Source: Henricia sp. BOLD:AAB3569 (taxonomy: Eukaryota > Echinodermata > Asteroidea > Spinulosida > Echinasteridae). Taken from it: a stretch of 64,000 nt of DNA. This document shows positions 23,046-33,593 of the stretch, piece after piece. The translations under genes and the position numbers were made by a program. Where the stretch lies: the NCBI GenBank assembly GCA_037783545.1, contig JBBELK010000504.1, positions 496,001 to 560,000 of the forward strand, written 5' to 3'. Position 1 is the first letter of the stretch. Each line of letters starts with the position of its first letter. The notes beneath the pieces were generated by a model. That model was not told the DNA's origin. It did no database searches and saw only the letters and a list, made by a program, of their open reading frames with translations.

Positions 23046-26000
23046 TAACGTGCGTCTCAAGTTGAACGTGCATCTACAGTTTTGAAGGATCGTATAGCGC
23101 TCCTTGAAATCGATTCCCGGTAACATAGAGCTCAGATAAAGACCGAACCTACTGTATAACTACGTGTTAGCCTTGTCCAATTGCTGTGAAGTGTAAAACC
23201 ATGAATAATAGGCCTGTATGCTATGCAGCAAAAGTGCGACACAGCGCGGGGAACTGTATAGCCAACTGCAAAATAGTCTGGTTACCGAAATATCTTGGTC
23301 TGGAACACTAACATGGCTGTCTACTGTGTTTTTTTCACAGGAATACAGTGTTGGCAAATACAAAAAAAATCCTGTATTTTTCAAATGACACACAGTTACC
23401 CTTTCACTGTATAATTTGGAAAACATGAGTCAAACTTTATTTAAAACATTACAAGTGCATCACGAGTGTGTGTAAAAGTATAACCATTCCCAATTTGGTT
23501 GCAACGAAGCTAAAACCTCGCGCGTGTACCCGCTAGCTGACTGGAGCTAGTCTAGTGTCAAGCAACAAAGAACGCAAGCGTCTATGACATAATTTATCAA
23601 TTCGGTACCGGAATTAAGAATCGAGTGATAGAGGGCGTTATTTCATAATTTAAGTGGATTCCTAATCACGTTGCAACAGGTGCCTACCAGTATTTGTAGC
23701 GCGAAGGTGGTACTCTAGCATTTATGCAAATCATAAGGCGTGACTCTAGCATTAATGCAAATCTATCACGCAACTGCATGGTCTATTGGCGAATTGTGTA
23801 ACATTTCATTATTTTCGTTTGATGGCGTTTGCCCGGGTTGATATTTGTGAGTAAATTGGGTGCCCCCTCCCTTGGTCGACCGAGACAACCGTTTTCCACT
23901 ATAAGGTATAATACCAGCCCTCTGTCAAACAATAATGCCATGTTCATCTAAATTACGTATTTTAAATAACCATCTTGCCAATTCGTGAAGTAAAAGTTTG
24001 GGTAACTGCAAATGATGGATGGGGCTCTTTTTAAAATAATTTTTAAAGTGACAGGAATTTGCCAGTGTTGCGTGGAGTATAATACTTAGAGGGCCATACA
24101 CAAGTCATAACCACGAGTTAATCAATTCTGCCAAACTGTCTTGTTAATAACAAAGTAATAACCCGCACGTTTTGAAAAAAAAAATGATACGCTTGCTTCT
24201 TTTTAATTAAAAGTGACTTACAGGACCACAAATCGCCAAGGTTAAAAGACGTATAATTGTGGCCATTTCTATCCTCCATACCAGTATTATTTAAGCGGGC
24301 TTTCTAAGCAATCTCCAGTGTAAATAACCTGTGACTTGTCGGCCTGCTTTTAACCTTAAAAAATAAAGATAATAAATAATGCACCTCTCAATTGTTCCCT
24401 CCAACACCCCCCTCCCCCCTCCCCCCACCTCCCAACTCCTCTACCCCGGGCTATCTCACCTAACTTAGAGGGATTGCCATATTTCGCGTGACAAAACCTC
24501 CACTCATGGGGCAAAATGTAGGTGACAAAATCCCCACCCACGGGTGCAAAACATGCATGGCTTGTTATCAGATGCACAGGCATTTTAAATCCCCACCCTG
24601 GGGCATGAAACACGTGACCAAATCCCTACCCAAGGGGTAGGGCAGCGCGGGGCGGGGACAATAATTGATAGGTGTATAATTTAAACAAGCCATGCATAAT
24701 ATATTTTGTTCTGCTGAGGAAGTATACCACTGTGCATCATAGCTCAGCTAGTAGAACATCTGCCCTCGGTGTCAGAGGTTTTTGGGGAAACCTGATGACG
24801 TATACCATTGTGCATCAGCTCAGCTGTCCAGTGTGTCAGATGGAGTAAATCCGAGAGAGTAATACCACTGTGTCTGAGCTATAGCTCAGCTGGTAGGGCA
24901 TCTGTCTGGTGTGTCAGAGGTTTTAGGGAAATGAAGTATACCTGTGCATCTTAACTCAGCTGGTAGAGCATCTACCCGGTGTGTCAGAGGTCTTGGGGGG
25001 GAACCAACATGAAGATTAACACCAACATATGAAGATTAGTTGCTTATAGCAATTTTATACCCGATGCATGGAACTCGTGTACCTTAAATTAAAGCAGTCA
25101 ATTGTTTGACTCCCCCACTTACATCCAGAGTGATGAGATTTTGATACCTTAATGATGTCATATTTTTCTCATTATCATTATAAAATTTCGCACTCTCAGT
25201 CTATATACTTTCAAGGATAATTCCATTTTTGACTAAAATGAGTTCTTTTTTGTGGCATTTTTAGGCTCATGCATCAAGATTTACAAGGTGTAAGTAACAT
25301 AAGTAACATAAATATATAAGATTACTATTTATGCTAAAGCTGCTGATTTTTCATGTACAATTAAACTTTTAAAATCGTTTTATAAAAATTAGCAAATGCT
25401 AGGAAGTTCAAGTAAACAGGTATATAATAAAATGCTCCGATTTATACGAATAAAGGTTTCTTTTGATGTTCAGCATCTACTAGGAAAAATTGTAGTAAAT
25501 TCTCAATACTCGTAGTTGCCTCGTGCACAGTTAAAATTGGTAGCACTTCCTTTTATTCATACAAAACGAAGCAAATGCTTTCCATTGAAAAAATTGTATA
25601 TAGTTAGAGCAATAGTAGTTTTTATAAATAGTGATTACGACCCATTGGGTCGTATAAAAACTAGCATTGGGTCGTATTTATAAAAACTAGCATTTGCTTT
25701 TACTACCAATTTTTAAGCATTTTACTCGTGTTTGTATGAATAAAAACTAACTTTCACTGGGAAGCATTTGCTAGAAATGTAATTACTTTATAGTTGCTAA
25801 GCCGCTAGCATTCGCTTCGTTTTGTAATTAAAAAGAAACCCCCACACACGGGCGCAAAACATGCACATCTTGCTATCGGATGCATTGACATTTGTATTCC
25901 AATGTGACAAAATCCCCACCCTGGGGCATGAAAAACGTGACCAAATATCCACATAAGGGGTGGAGCCGCGGGGGAGGGGGGGGGGGGGGGAACAATTGCT

Positions 26001-26149
26001 AGGTGCCTAAATTCATATAAATCGAAGTTCATGCTTATTAAAATGCTTATACTTCATAGTAAATGCTTTACCTGTTTTTACTTGAACTTCCTAACTTTTG
26101 CTAGTTTGTATAAATACGACCCATTATCTTAAAAACGTAAGTGTACATT
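23046..26149. other. Spacer between the inverted arms
   Basis: Single-copy relative to the arms. It holds a tRNA-like minisatellite (24,721-25,012), two related dispersed repeats (24,500-24,650 and 25,835-26,000, sharing AATCCCCACCCTGGGGCATG-like text), and a C-rich run near 24,405-24,440. No gene recognised. Confidence 0.6.
24721..25012 (+). repeat. Minisatellite of tRNA A-box-like units
   Basis: Four diverged units of ~70-85 bp, each with AGCTCAGCTGGTAGAGCATC-like text (a tRNA D-arm/A-box), then GGTGTGTCAGAGGTTTTGGG. No B box and no acceptor pairing, so not tRNA genes. Confidence 0.6.
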
Positions 26150-26638
26150 TGCGGTGGTTTACTACCAATCGCAACTGGTGTTACGAAGGATCGCAGCGCT
26201 TCGTAAAATCGGCCCCGGTTAAATTTTGTATCAAAACACAAATTTTCCACGTTTTACGAGTCTGAAGCGGCCGACAGCTCCACTCCTCTGGAAAATCCCA
26301 TCCATTTGCACACGATAAAACTTAGCTGGAGTACATGTGCAGTGTAGGCTATATGAGAAGCCTGTAGTTCCATCGTGCACTGCGCACCGACTGCGCGCAG
26401 GGAATTGTGGGGGAACCGTACAGACACGTGTTCTCTCCCTTCATCTGAAGTCGAACACCGGGGAGTTTAGTGACCTGTGACAGAGTGAAACCGCTTTATT
26501 GCACCGTCCTCGTATAATTAATCTTCACTTCGCGGGTGAGTTAAGTCATATTCGCAAATAATGAATAAGAGAAAAAAATATTAGTCGGTTGGGAGAATTA
26601 ACTAAGCCCTGTCACGCCATTTCTCCTTCGAAAAAGTT

Positions 26639-26743
26639 TATAAAAACCGCAGTTCAATCCACACAGAATCAGACTGTTCATTGACTCTCTACCCGAAGAG
26701 TACCAAGATTGCTGAACGCTACAGATCCTGCAACTGAAACGTT
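26639..26743 (+). promoter_or_regulatory. Putative TATA promoter and non-coding leader exon, right arm
   Basis: TATAAAAA at 26639-26646, an initiator-like ATCAGAC about 25 bases downstream, and a GTAAGT donor at 26744. It reads toward peptide gene copy 3, whose signal exon has an acceptor at 33501-33502. Linking them as exon 0 is an inference. Confidence 0.4.
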
Positions 26744-27305
26744 GTAAGTAGAGTAAGATCGTGCATGTCTGAATTGTCGTGTTGGTTTAGTGAATTGACC
26801 ATTTTGCATTTGCCATTAACTGTGCTATCGGCTTGTGTTACTGCCTAACCGACTGCATTATGGCGCGCATAATGTCGTTGTCGATTTCATATTTGAGTGA
26901 CATTTTCTGCAAACTAATGCCCTTTATGTCATCGACTTTTTACACCATCATGTTAAACCTCACTCCAATCGTTAATCAAGCCGAACCCGCCTTACCATTA
27001 TGACTAATCACAATAGAGCTGCGCATTAAGGCACCTTTCCAGGTCCGTTTTTCACCGTCTTGGGTGCGTTGGGCTCGTCCGTATCGGACTATTTCCATAC
27101 TCAAGGTAAATGACAAAATTATTAATACACTGTAGTATAATAAGGTAGTATGGGGGACCTCACAAAAAGAAAAGCTTATCGAGTGTGAGCTCCCTCAGAA
27201 TAAAATGTTAAGTTATAAAGTTAAACAAAAATATTAATAATGCAAATAATATAAGCCAGACTATTATTAAAAGTAAATAAAACCAAGTCAGCAAATCAAT
27301 ATAAA

Positions 27306-28708
27306 CTAGACCTGTGTTCGTTCTTGACAACGAACACATGGCTGTTCCCTTCCTTTTTATGAACATGTCTGGTGTTCGAGACGACCTATTACATGTATCA
27401 CCTATGTTGTTATGTTTAACTATTTAATCATCTTGTCCCTAGAGAGCGCTATTTTATACGATGACGTCATCACTCACATTTTGGAAAGTTTGAGGGCCTC
27501 TGACATTAACACCCTTGACCCCGTATTTATACCCTCTATCATTTTCACACTAATGGCCACTTCCTGTTTCGAGCGGAAGTGATCAAGGTCAAAAGTCATC
27601 GCCATATTATTTGGATACCCTACCTTAGTTGAAGTGTAATACAGTTGACCACATGCAGATATCTTGTACCACTTTCAAATGGAAAGGCAAAATCCGTTAG
27701 ACCAATAGGAAACGAGGTCAAAGGTCACGACCATATTTGTTGGATACACCACCCTAGGTCCAAGTGTAATACAGTTGACCACATGCAGATATCTTGTACC
27801 ACTTTCAAATGGCAAGGCAAAATCTGTTAGACCAATAGGAAACGAGGTCAAAGGTCACGAGCATATTTTTTGGATAAACCACCCTAGGTCCAAGTGTAAT
27901 ACAGTTGACCACATGCAGATATCTTGTACCACTTTCAAATGACAAGGCAAAATCTGTTAGGCCAATAGGAAACGAGGTCAAAGGTCACGACCATATTTTT
28001 TGGATACACCACCCTAGGTCCAAGTGTAATACAGTTGACCACATGCAGATATATTGTACCACTTTCAAATGGAAAGGCAAAATCTGTTAGACCAATAGGA
28101 AACGAGGTCAAAGGTCACGACCATATTTTTTGGATACACCACCCTAGGTCCAAGTGTAATACAGTTGACCACATGCAGATATCTTGTACCACTTTTAAAT
28201 GGCAAGGCAAAATCCGTTAGACCAATAGGAAACGAGGTCAAAGGTCACGACCATATTTTTTGGATACACCACCCTAGGTCCAAGTGTAATACAGTTGACC
28301 ACATGCAGATATCTTGTACCACTTTCAAATGGCAAGGCAAAATCTGTTTGACCAATAGGAAACGAGGTCCAAGGTCAAGGGGTGTGCGCATCTCAAAGAC
28401 CCTTGTTAATCATCGTATATGGCGAAGGAATCAAGATCGTAGGTCAAACGGTTGATTTTTTAATGATTTTTGAATATTTAATTTATTAAACTTCATGCCC
28501 CTTTAATCTGACACGTGATGACGTCATCATGACGTCATTAGTACTGTGCACAACTTTACATAGTGACCAATGTCCATGTGAAGTTTGAAGTCAATCATGA
28601 ATGTGCAAGTGCCCCAAAAAGCGTCTGAAAAAAGTGGAAGAAGAAAAAGAAAAAAAACAAAAATCTTAACGAAAACAAAGGCTGTTCCGACCGTATCGGA
28701 ACAGCCAA
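27306..28708 (-). mobile_element. Helitron-like element with 130-bp tandem core
   Basis: Inserted into right-arm sequence whose uninterrupted form is at 21,875-21,895. Read on the minus strand, it opens with a GGCTGTTCCG hairpin (28,706-28,680) and ends with a GTGTTCGTT/AACGAACAC hairpin followed by AGGTCTAG and then T. The host junction fits insertion between A and T (or T and T) without target duplication. The core is the 130-bp array. Confidence 0.65.
27590..28378 (+). repeat. 130-bp tandem array with DR1 motifs
   Basis: About six units at a 130-bp period. Each full unit has ACAGTTGACCACATGCAGAT, CTTGTACCACTTTCAAATGG and a perfect AGGTCAAAGGTCA at 27715, 27845, 27975, 28105 and 28235; the last unit is degenerate. 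Open reading frames across it come from the period not creating stops. Confidence 0.85.
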
Positions 28709-29960
28709 TAAACCAGAAGAGCAGCAATGGTCAGCATTATAATGAAATAAAGCAACTAAGTTGAGCTGTGAGTGAGTTCAACATACAAAGCGACAAAGCG
28801 AGTTAAGGAAAGTAAACTAAGCAAATAAAGCATGTAGATTAGTTAACACAATGCAGAACGGGGCAGGTAAAAATGGCCATTCGTACAAAGTTTTTTTTTT
28901 AATCGGCATATTTTGTAAGAAGGAAGGTTTGAACTCTTTTTTTTTTAAATATGCATGGTAACTTTTCTTGACTTTTCAAATTAGGATCAAGCGAATTCCA
29001 TAGCTTTGGGCCTTCGAATGTGATACATTTATTCCCAAGTGGTGGACCTGCCTAGTATAATGACTATGGAGGTGTTCATTTTTTATAAAGGGCAATTGTA
29101 AACACTTTGGACGCAAACGCAACGCACGCACAAAACGGGCGAAAAATATGTGAAGGCGCCTTTAGAATATCGCTCACAATACGCTTTCATATAGGCGCGG
29201 CTTTCGGCCGTATACTATGCATATCGCTTGTATATGCAGTCGCTCCAAGTAAATTTTGGTTTCACTGAATGCAGATGATTCGCTGTTCAAAGGTTTACAA
29301 AACTTTAATTTTATAAATATATGACTGTGTGCTATGATGTAACTGTCGGACCTGAAATACCTTTGAGTTTTCTTCCATGAAACTGCTAGTCCCATTGCTT
29401 CGTACGTGCGATATGTTTCGCCATTCTTGTGATGGCTTGTGAGGCGTAGCAATAGTAGGCTGGGTTAATATTGGGCAATCTCGGAACTATGTGTTCTCTC
29501 TGCCGGATTAACCATGGTGCAAATTCGTCGCATTTTCCCATACATGACGAACAGGCACTTTTTGACAAATTTCGTATTTTGACATTTTTGGGGTTCTTGG
29601 GGTGCCCTTTTTTATTTCTGAACATTTCAAACCAAAATGTTGACTAGTTTTTTAGTTATGAAACATCTCAAAATGGCGAACAACCCCATTTCACTTAAAC
29701 AACGAACATGAATTCTTGGTTGGTGACCGTTCACTGCTTCTGCGTATTACAACAGAGTGCGCTGGTACCGGGTACCAACCAATATCGCGCAAAGCTGAAC
29801 GTTGTTTTCACGTAAGAAAAATCAACAAATAAAGAAATACATGTATATGGAATTTTACAAAATATTAGTTTCTTGACAACCAGTTGCTATCCGCCATTAC
29901 TGTGTCCATACTATGGCATGCCAAAGCGAAAATAATTCAACACTGATAATTTAACGTCAA

Positions 29961-31675
29961 CCCTGAAAGACAAGTCAATAATAGAAAAGGTTGGCATGTA
30001 TTTTAAATGTTGACAGACTGTTTGAAACCGGCATACCGTGCTTTTGTTGGCAAGTTTTTAAAAAATGTTGATAGGCCTATACTTGTTTTCAGGATTGACG
30101 GTATAACTATCAGTGTTGAATTATTTCCGCTTTGGCGTGCCATACGCGTGACGTCAACAACTATCATATTCGCCATTACTGTGTCCATACTATGTGTCCA
30201 TACCATCGATATTTATACACTGGATGAAGCAACCACTATGAACAACTAACAATGGAAATTGGGCACAATCCATTGTTATTAACAATGGTGTGTGCCCAAT
30301 TTCCGTTGTTAGTTGCTCATAGTGAACGACGTCTAAAATTGAAGCCACCGTCCGCCATTGTACCCCACCAAATACAATGCCTTGCCTAGACTGGTCATAC
30401 TGTCCTCACATCATGGTCTACATCATGGTCTACATGTGTTAAGTGGAATGCAAGCGATCGCATGGACCGGAGAGCAGTCTAGGCCAAGCATTGTTCGTGG
30501 GGTACAATGGCGGCCGGCGCGTGGCTTCAATTCTCGTATACCCAACTGCTACTGCATACTTCATCCAGTGTATATATATATATATATATATATATCGATG
30601 GTCCATACTATAATGTGTCTATACTATTGTCAAGAAAGTAAAACCCAAGAATAAAGATAAGTCTCGTCCGCAGCCCCAATGAAGTAACATAACCGCAAAT
30701 CTGGAGGACCGCCGCTCAAACTAAACATATAGGAGTGGCAAACAACTACCGAGAACCATTAAGCACCTGAAAGTGCTTTGTAGTTGTTGTTGTTGTTGTT
30801 GTATATTTTATGGCATCTTTGGCAACTAAGGCCCTTTATGCCATCAACTATACGGTTTTAGCTTTAACTATACTATATTATCAACTTGAGATGACGAAGA
30901 AGGAGTTGCAGTTTTAGAAGTGGGAGGGAAAACCTCCAGAGAAATGCCCACGCGGTCAAGTAGGGACTGCAAACCCAATCCACATACACGCTACGGATTC
31001 GAACCCGGGACCCCAGAGGTGAAAGGCGAGGAAAGAACCCGTACGCCAACCCGACCGCCCACCTGAAAGTGCATATAGCGTTAAGCCCAATTCATACTCG
31101 CTCGGCGACCTACATGCGGAACGGATATTTTGTCCGCCGCAGTTCGATTCGGCGTGTAGGGTCAACTTAGTTCAACAGTGCGCGGTCAGTCCGCATCTGA
31201 GCGCACGGGTCGTTTCCACCCGTTTCTACTGTGCGCGCGCTCAATCCGTTCCTGTTCCGTTCGAGATAAACCAAGTTAATACTTTTTGCGCTTTGCGGGT
31301 GACCCCGACACGACGTGACACGTATATGCCTATGCCAACTTTGCAATAAACTGACAGCAAAGGTTCACATGTATATACTGGTGCCATATAAAATGGTTTT
31401 TGTCAAGAAAAAAGCATTTTCGTCACATAAGAATGAGCGAATAATGAAAGAACTGGGGAATTACCCGAATTTGTACAATCAAGGATTGCCATAACTTAAC
31501 TGGACACTGTCCCCCTTACGTCGTTACACTTCTGGAGTTGATTTCTTATAATTACGGGACTTCAGAATTGCCCTCGGCATATAAATAATATGAGCTCATG
31601 AATCGAACTTCACCTTTATCTGTTGATACTATACCCAAAACATAACGAGAACGATTCAATAAACTAGTGCGATCT
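29961..31675. other. Right-arm insertion with hairpin, microsatellite and SINE
   Basis: Interrupts the arm match. It has a 34-bp-arm hairpin (30,233-30,324), (TA)n at 30,571-30,595, a 30,430-30,570 block repeated inverted at 40,705-40,865, and a SINE. No gene seen. Confidence 0.55.
30780..31072 (-). repeat. tRNA-derived SINE, minus strand, with (GTT)n tail
   Basis: On the minus strand: GGGCGGTCGGGTTGGCGTAC head, CCCGGGTTCGAATCCGTAGC B-box, then GTGTGGATTGGGTTTGCAGT, GGAGGTTTTCCCTCCCACTT, and a terminal (CAA)n run at 30,785-30,800. It is the most intact of the three family members. Confidence 0.65.
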
Positions 31676-32586
31676 TGTAAATGCAAGTGTGGCATTTTAA
31701 AATATTTCGCTCATAATGTAATTTGAATCGAAGGTTCGGGTATACGACAGCTGGGTAAAATCAGCAAATACATTCTCCTAGATCCAGAACGAAACTGGTC
31801 AAAAAGACTTGAAATGTAATCGCAAGAAACAATTTTCTTGAATATTTTAAAGAAATTATTTTACATTATTAGAAATTGCACAGGCATTTCTTTAAACAAT
31901 TTTTTAAACATAAAAACGCCATTTCTACAAATGCATCAAAATGTCACACTTTGGCTCCTGTTTCTATGGAAATACCCATATGCCGCTTGTTTTTTAGTTA
32001 TGAAACATCTCAAAATGGCGAACAACCTCATTTCACTTAAACAACGAACATTAATTCTTGGTTGGTGACCGTTCACTGCTTCTGCGTATTACAACAGAGT
32101 GCGCTGGTACCGGGTACCAACCAATATCGCGCAAAGCTGAACGCTGTTTTCACGTAAGAAAAATCAACAAATAAAGAAATACATGTATATGGAATTTTAC
32201 AAAATAATAGTTTGTGGAACCTAAGTGTTCATCAGTATTCTTGGGTTTCACTTTCTTGACAACCAGTTGTTGTAAATGCAAGTGTGGCATTTTAAAATAT
32301 TTCGCTCATAATGTAATTTGAATCGAAGGTTCGGGTATACGACAGCTGGGTAAAATCAGCAAATACATTCTCCTAGATCCAGAACGAAACTGGTCAAAAA
32401 GACTTGAAATGTAATCGCAAGAAACAATTTTCTTGAATATTTTAAAGAAATTATTTTACATTATTAGAAATTGCACAGGCATTTCTTTAAACAATTTTTT
32501 AAACATAAAAACGCCATTTTTACAAATGCATCAAAATGTCACACTTTGGCTCCTGTTTCTATGGAAATACCCATATGCCGCTTGTT
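31676..32586 (+). repeat. Direct repeat pair of ~316 bp, offset 595 bp
   Basis: 31,676-31,991 and 32,271-32,586 are nearly identical. Between them is a partial inverted copy of the 20.5-21.1 kb block. Confidence 0.8.
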
Positions 32587-33359
32587 CCCCGATGATTTTG
32601 AATGGAGAGGGAGCGTTGAAAGAGCGGTGGGGGTATTTTTGAGAGATTAATTCACGAAAGCTAACAGGTGATTGTACAGTATATATATATATATCGGTGC
32701 AACACGACGGTTGAGTATGAATTAAAATGCGCACTTGTGAAGTGCGCCGTGTGACCGATTTTTACCTCGGCGACTTATTAGCGCAAAGCGGACTTGTATG
32801 AACGCGTGAAAACTCTGCGGCGACTACACTCGGCGAGTATGAACCTAGCTTTACGGGTTGCGAACAGCACGCGTGTCGAAATTTGTTTTTGTCATACCGG
32901 CGAACACGTTCACAGCTTTATAATTGCTCAGAGATAAATAGAAAATACGTAATTAATTAAAGTTTAGACATTAAGAAAGAAGGTTATTAAACCCAAAAGT
33001 GGGGTTTTATTCTCAAAAACAGTGAGCTCGAAGGACCAAAATAAGTCCAACTAAAAATGCGAAATACTCGAAACTGCAATTTGGCCATATTTGCCAGTAT
33101 GGGGAAATCACGACGAATTGTGCAGTTGCACAAAACCCCCACATCGAGAGACGCCCCTCATATTTTGACGACATTTCGAAAATTGTACAATCCGATGAAG
33201 TAGACCGCCCACTGTAAAGGTGCGTTCACACTATCACGAAAAACATCACACTGCCGCGCTGCATGCACTAACCGTATTGCATGAAGTCCCAATCGGCGAT
33301 TTTTCCAAAATTATTGTAGAAAATCCACTTCTGGCAATACATGTGTGAATGTTTACTTT

Positions 33360-33479
33360 TTAACATTAAACAACTCAAGTTTTCAAACAATTTCAAAAAT
33401 GTGACGTCATCATCAGATCGATGTTTATGTCGCCCGATCACCTTGCGTTTGTAACAAACAAACAAACGCCAAACTGTAG
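33360..33479 (+). mobile_element. Helitron-like 3' end fossil upstream of peptide gene copy 3
   Basis: AACTCAAGTTTTCAAACAAT, the CRE, CCCGATCACCTTGCGTTTGT, a hairpin with ACAAACGCC, then CTGTAG before T. This closely matches 15,480-15,592, the end of an element inside the satellite block. Counterparts precede copies 1 (9,919-10,038) and 2 (19,386-19,505). Confidence 0.6.
33402..33409 (+). promoter_or_regulatory. CRE-type site upstream of peptide gene copy 3
   Basis: TGACGTCA, 106 bp before the ATG. It is conserved at 9996-9989 and 19463-19456 before copies 1 and 2. It sits in the Helitron-like remnant, so it may be a proximal promoter site or just inherited transposon sequence. Confidence 0.4.
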
Positions 33480-33502
33480 TTTTGTTTGGTTTTTGTAAAC
33501 AG

Positions 33503-33593
33503 ACTCCAGTCACGATGAAAACTTTTGCGTGTCTTCTCCTCCTGGTCTGTGTGGGCTGTGCGCTCTCCATGTCTGTCAACCAACAGGTTGAAG
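33503..33593 (+). CDS. Copy 3 signal-peptide exon
   Basis: Coding starts at 33515. A TTTGGTTTTTGTAAACAG acceptor-like stretch ends at 33502, and the GTATGT donor starts at 33594. The 26 complete codons have a charged n-region (MK), a Leu/Val/Cys-rich h-region and a polar c-region, a textbook secretory signal. Confidence 0.75.

Noticed and set aside
24735-24995. tRNA genes in the spacer
   Set aside because: Units have an A-box-like phrase only; no B box, anticodon arm or acceptor stem.
27645-28455. Series of overlapping 61-96 codon frames
   Set aside because: Created by the 130-bp tandem repeat; no start context, splice or domain support.
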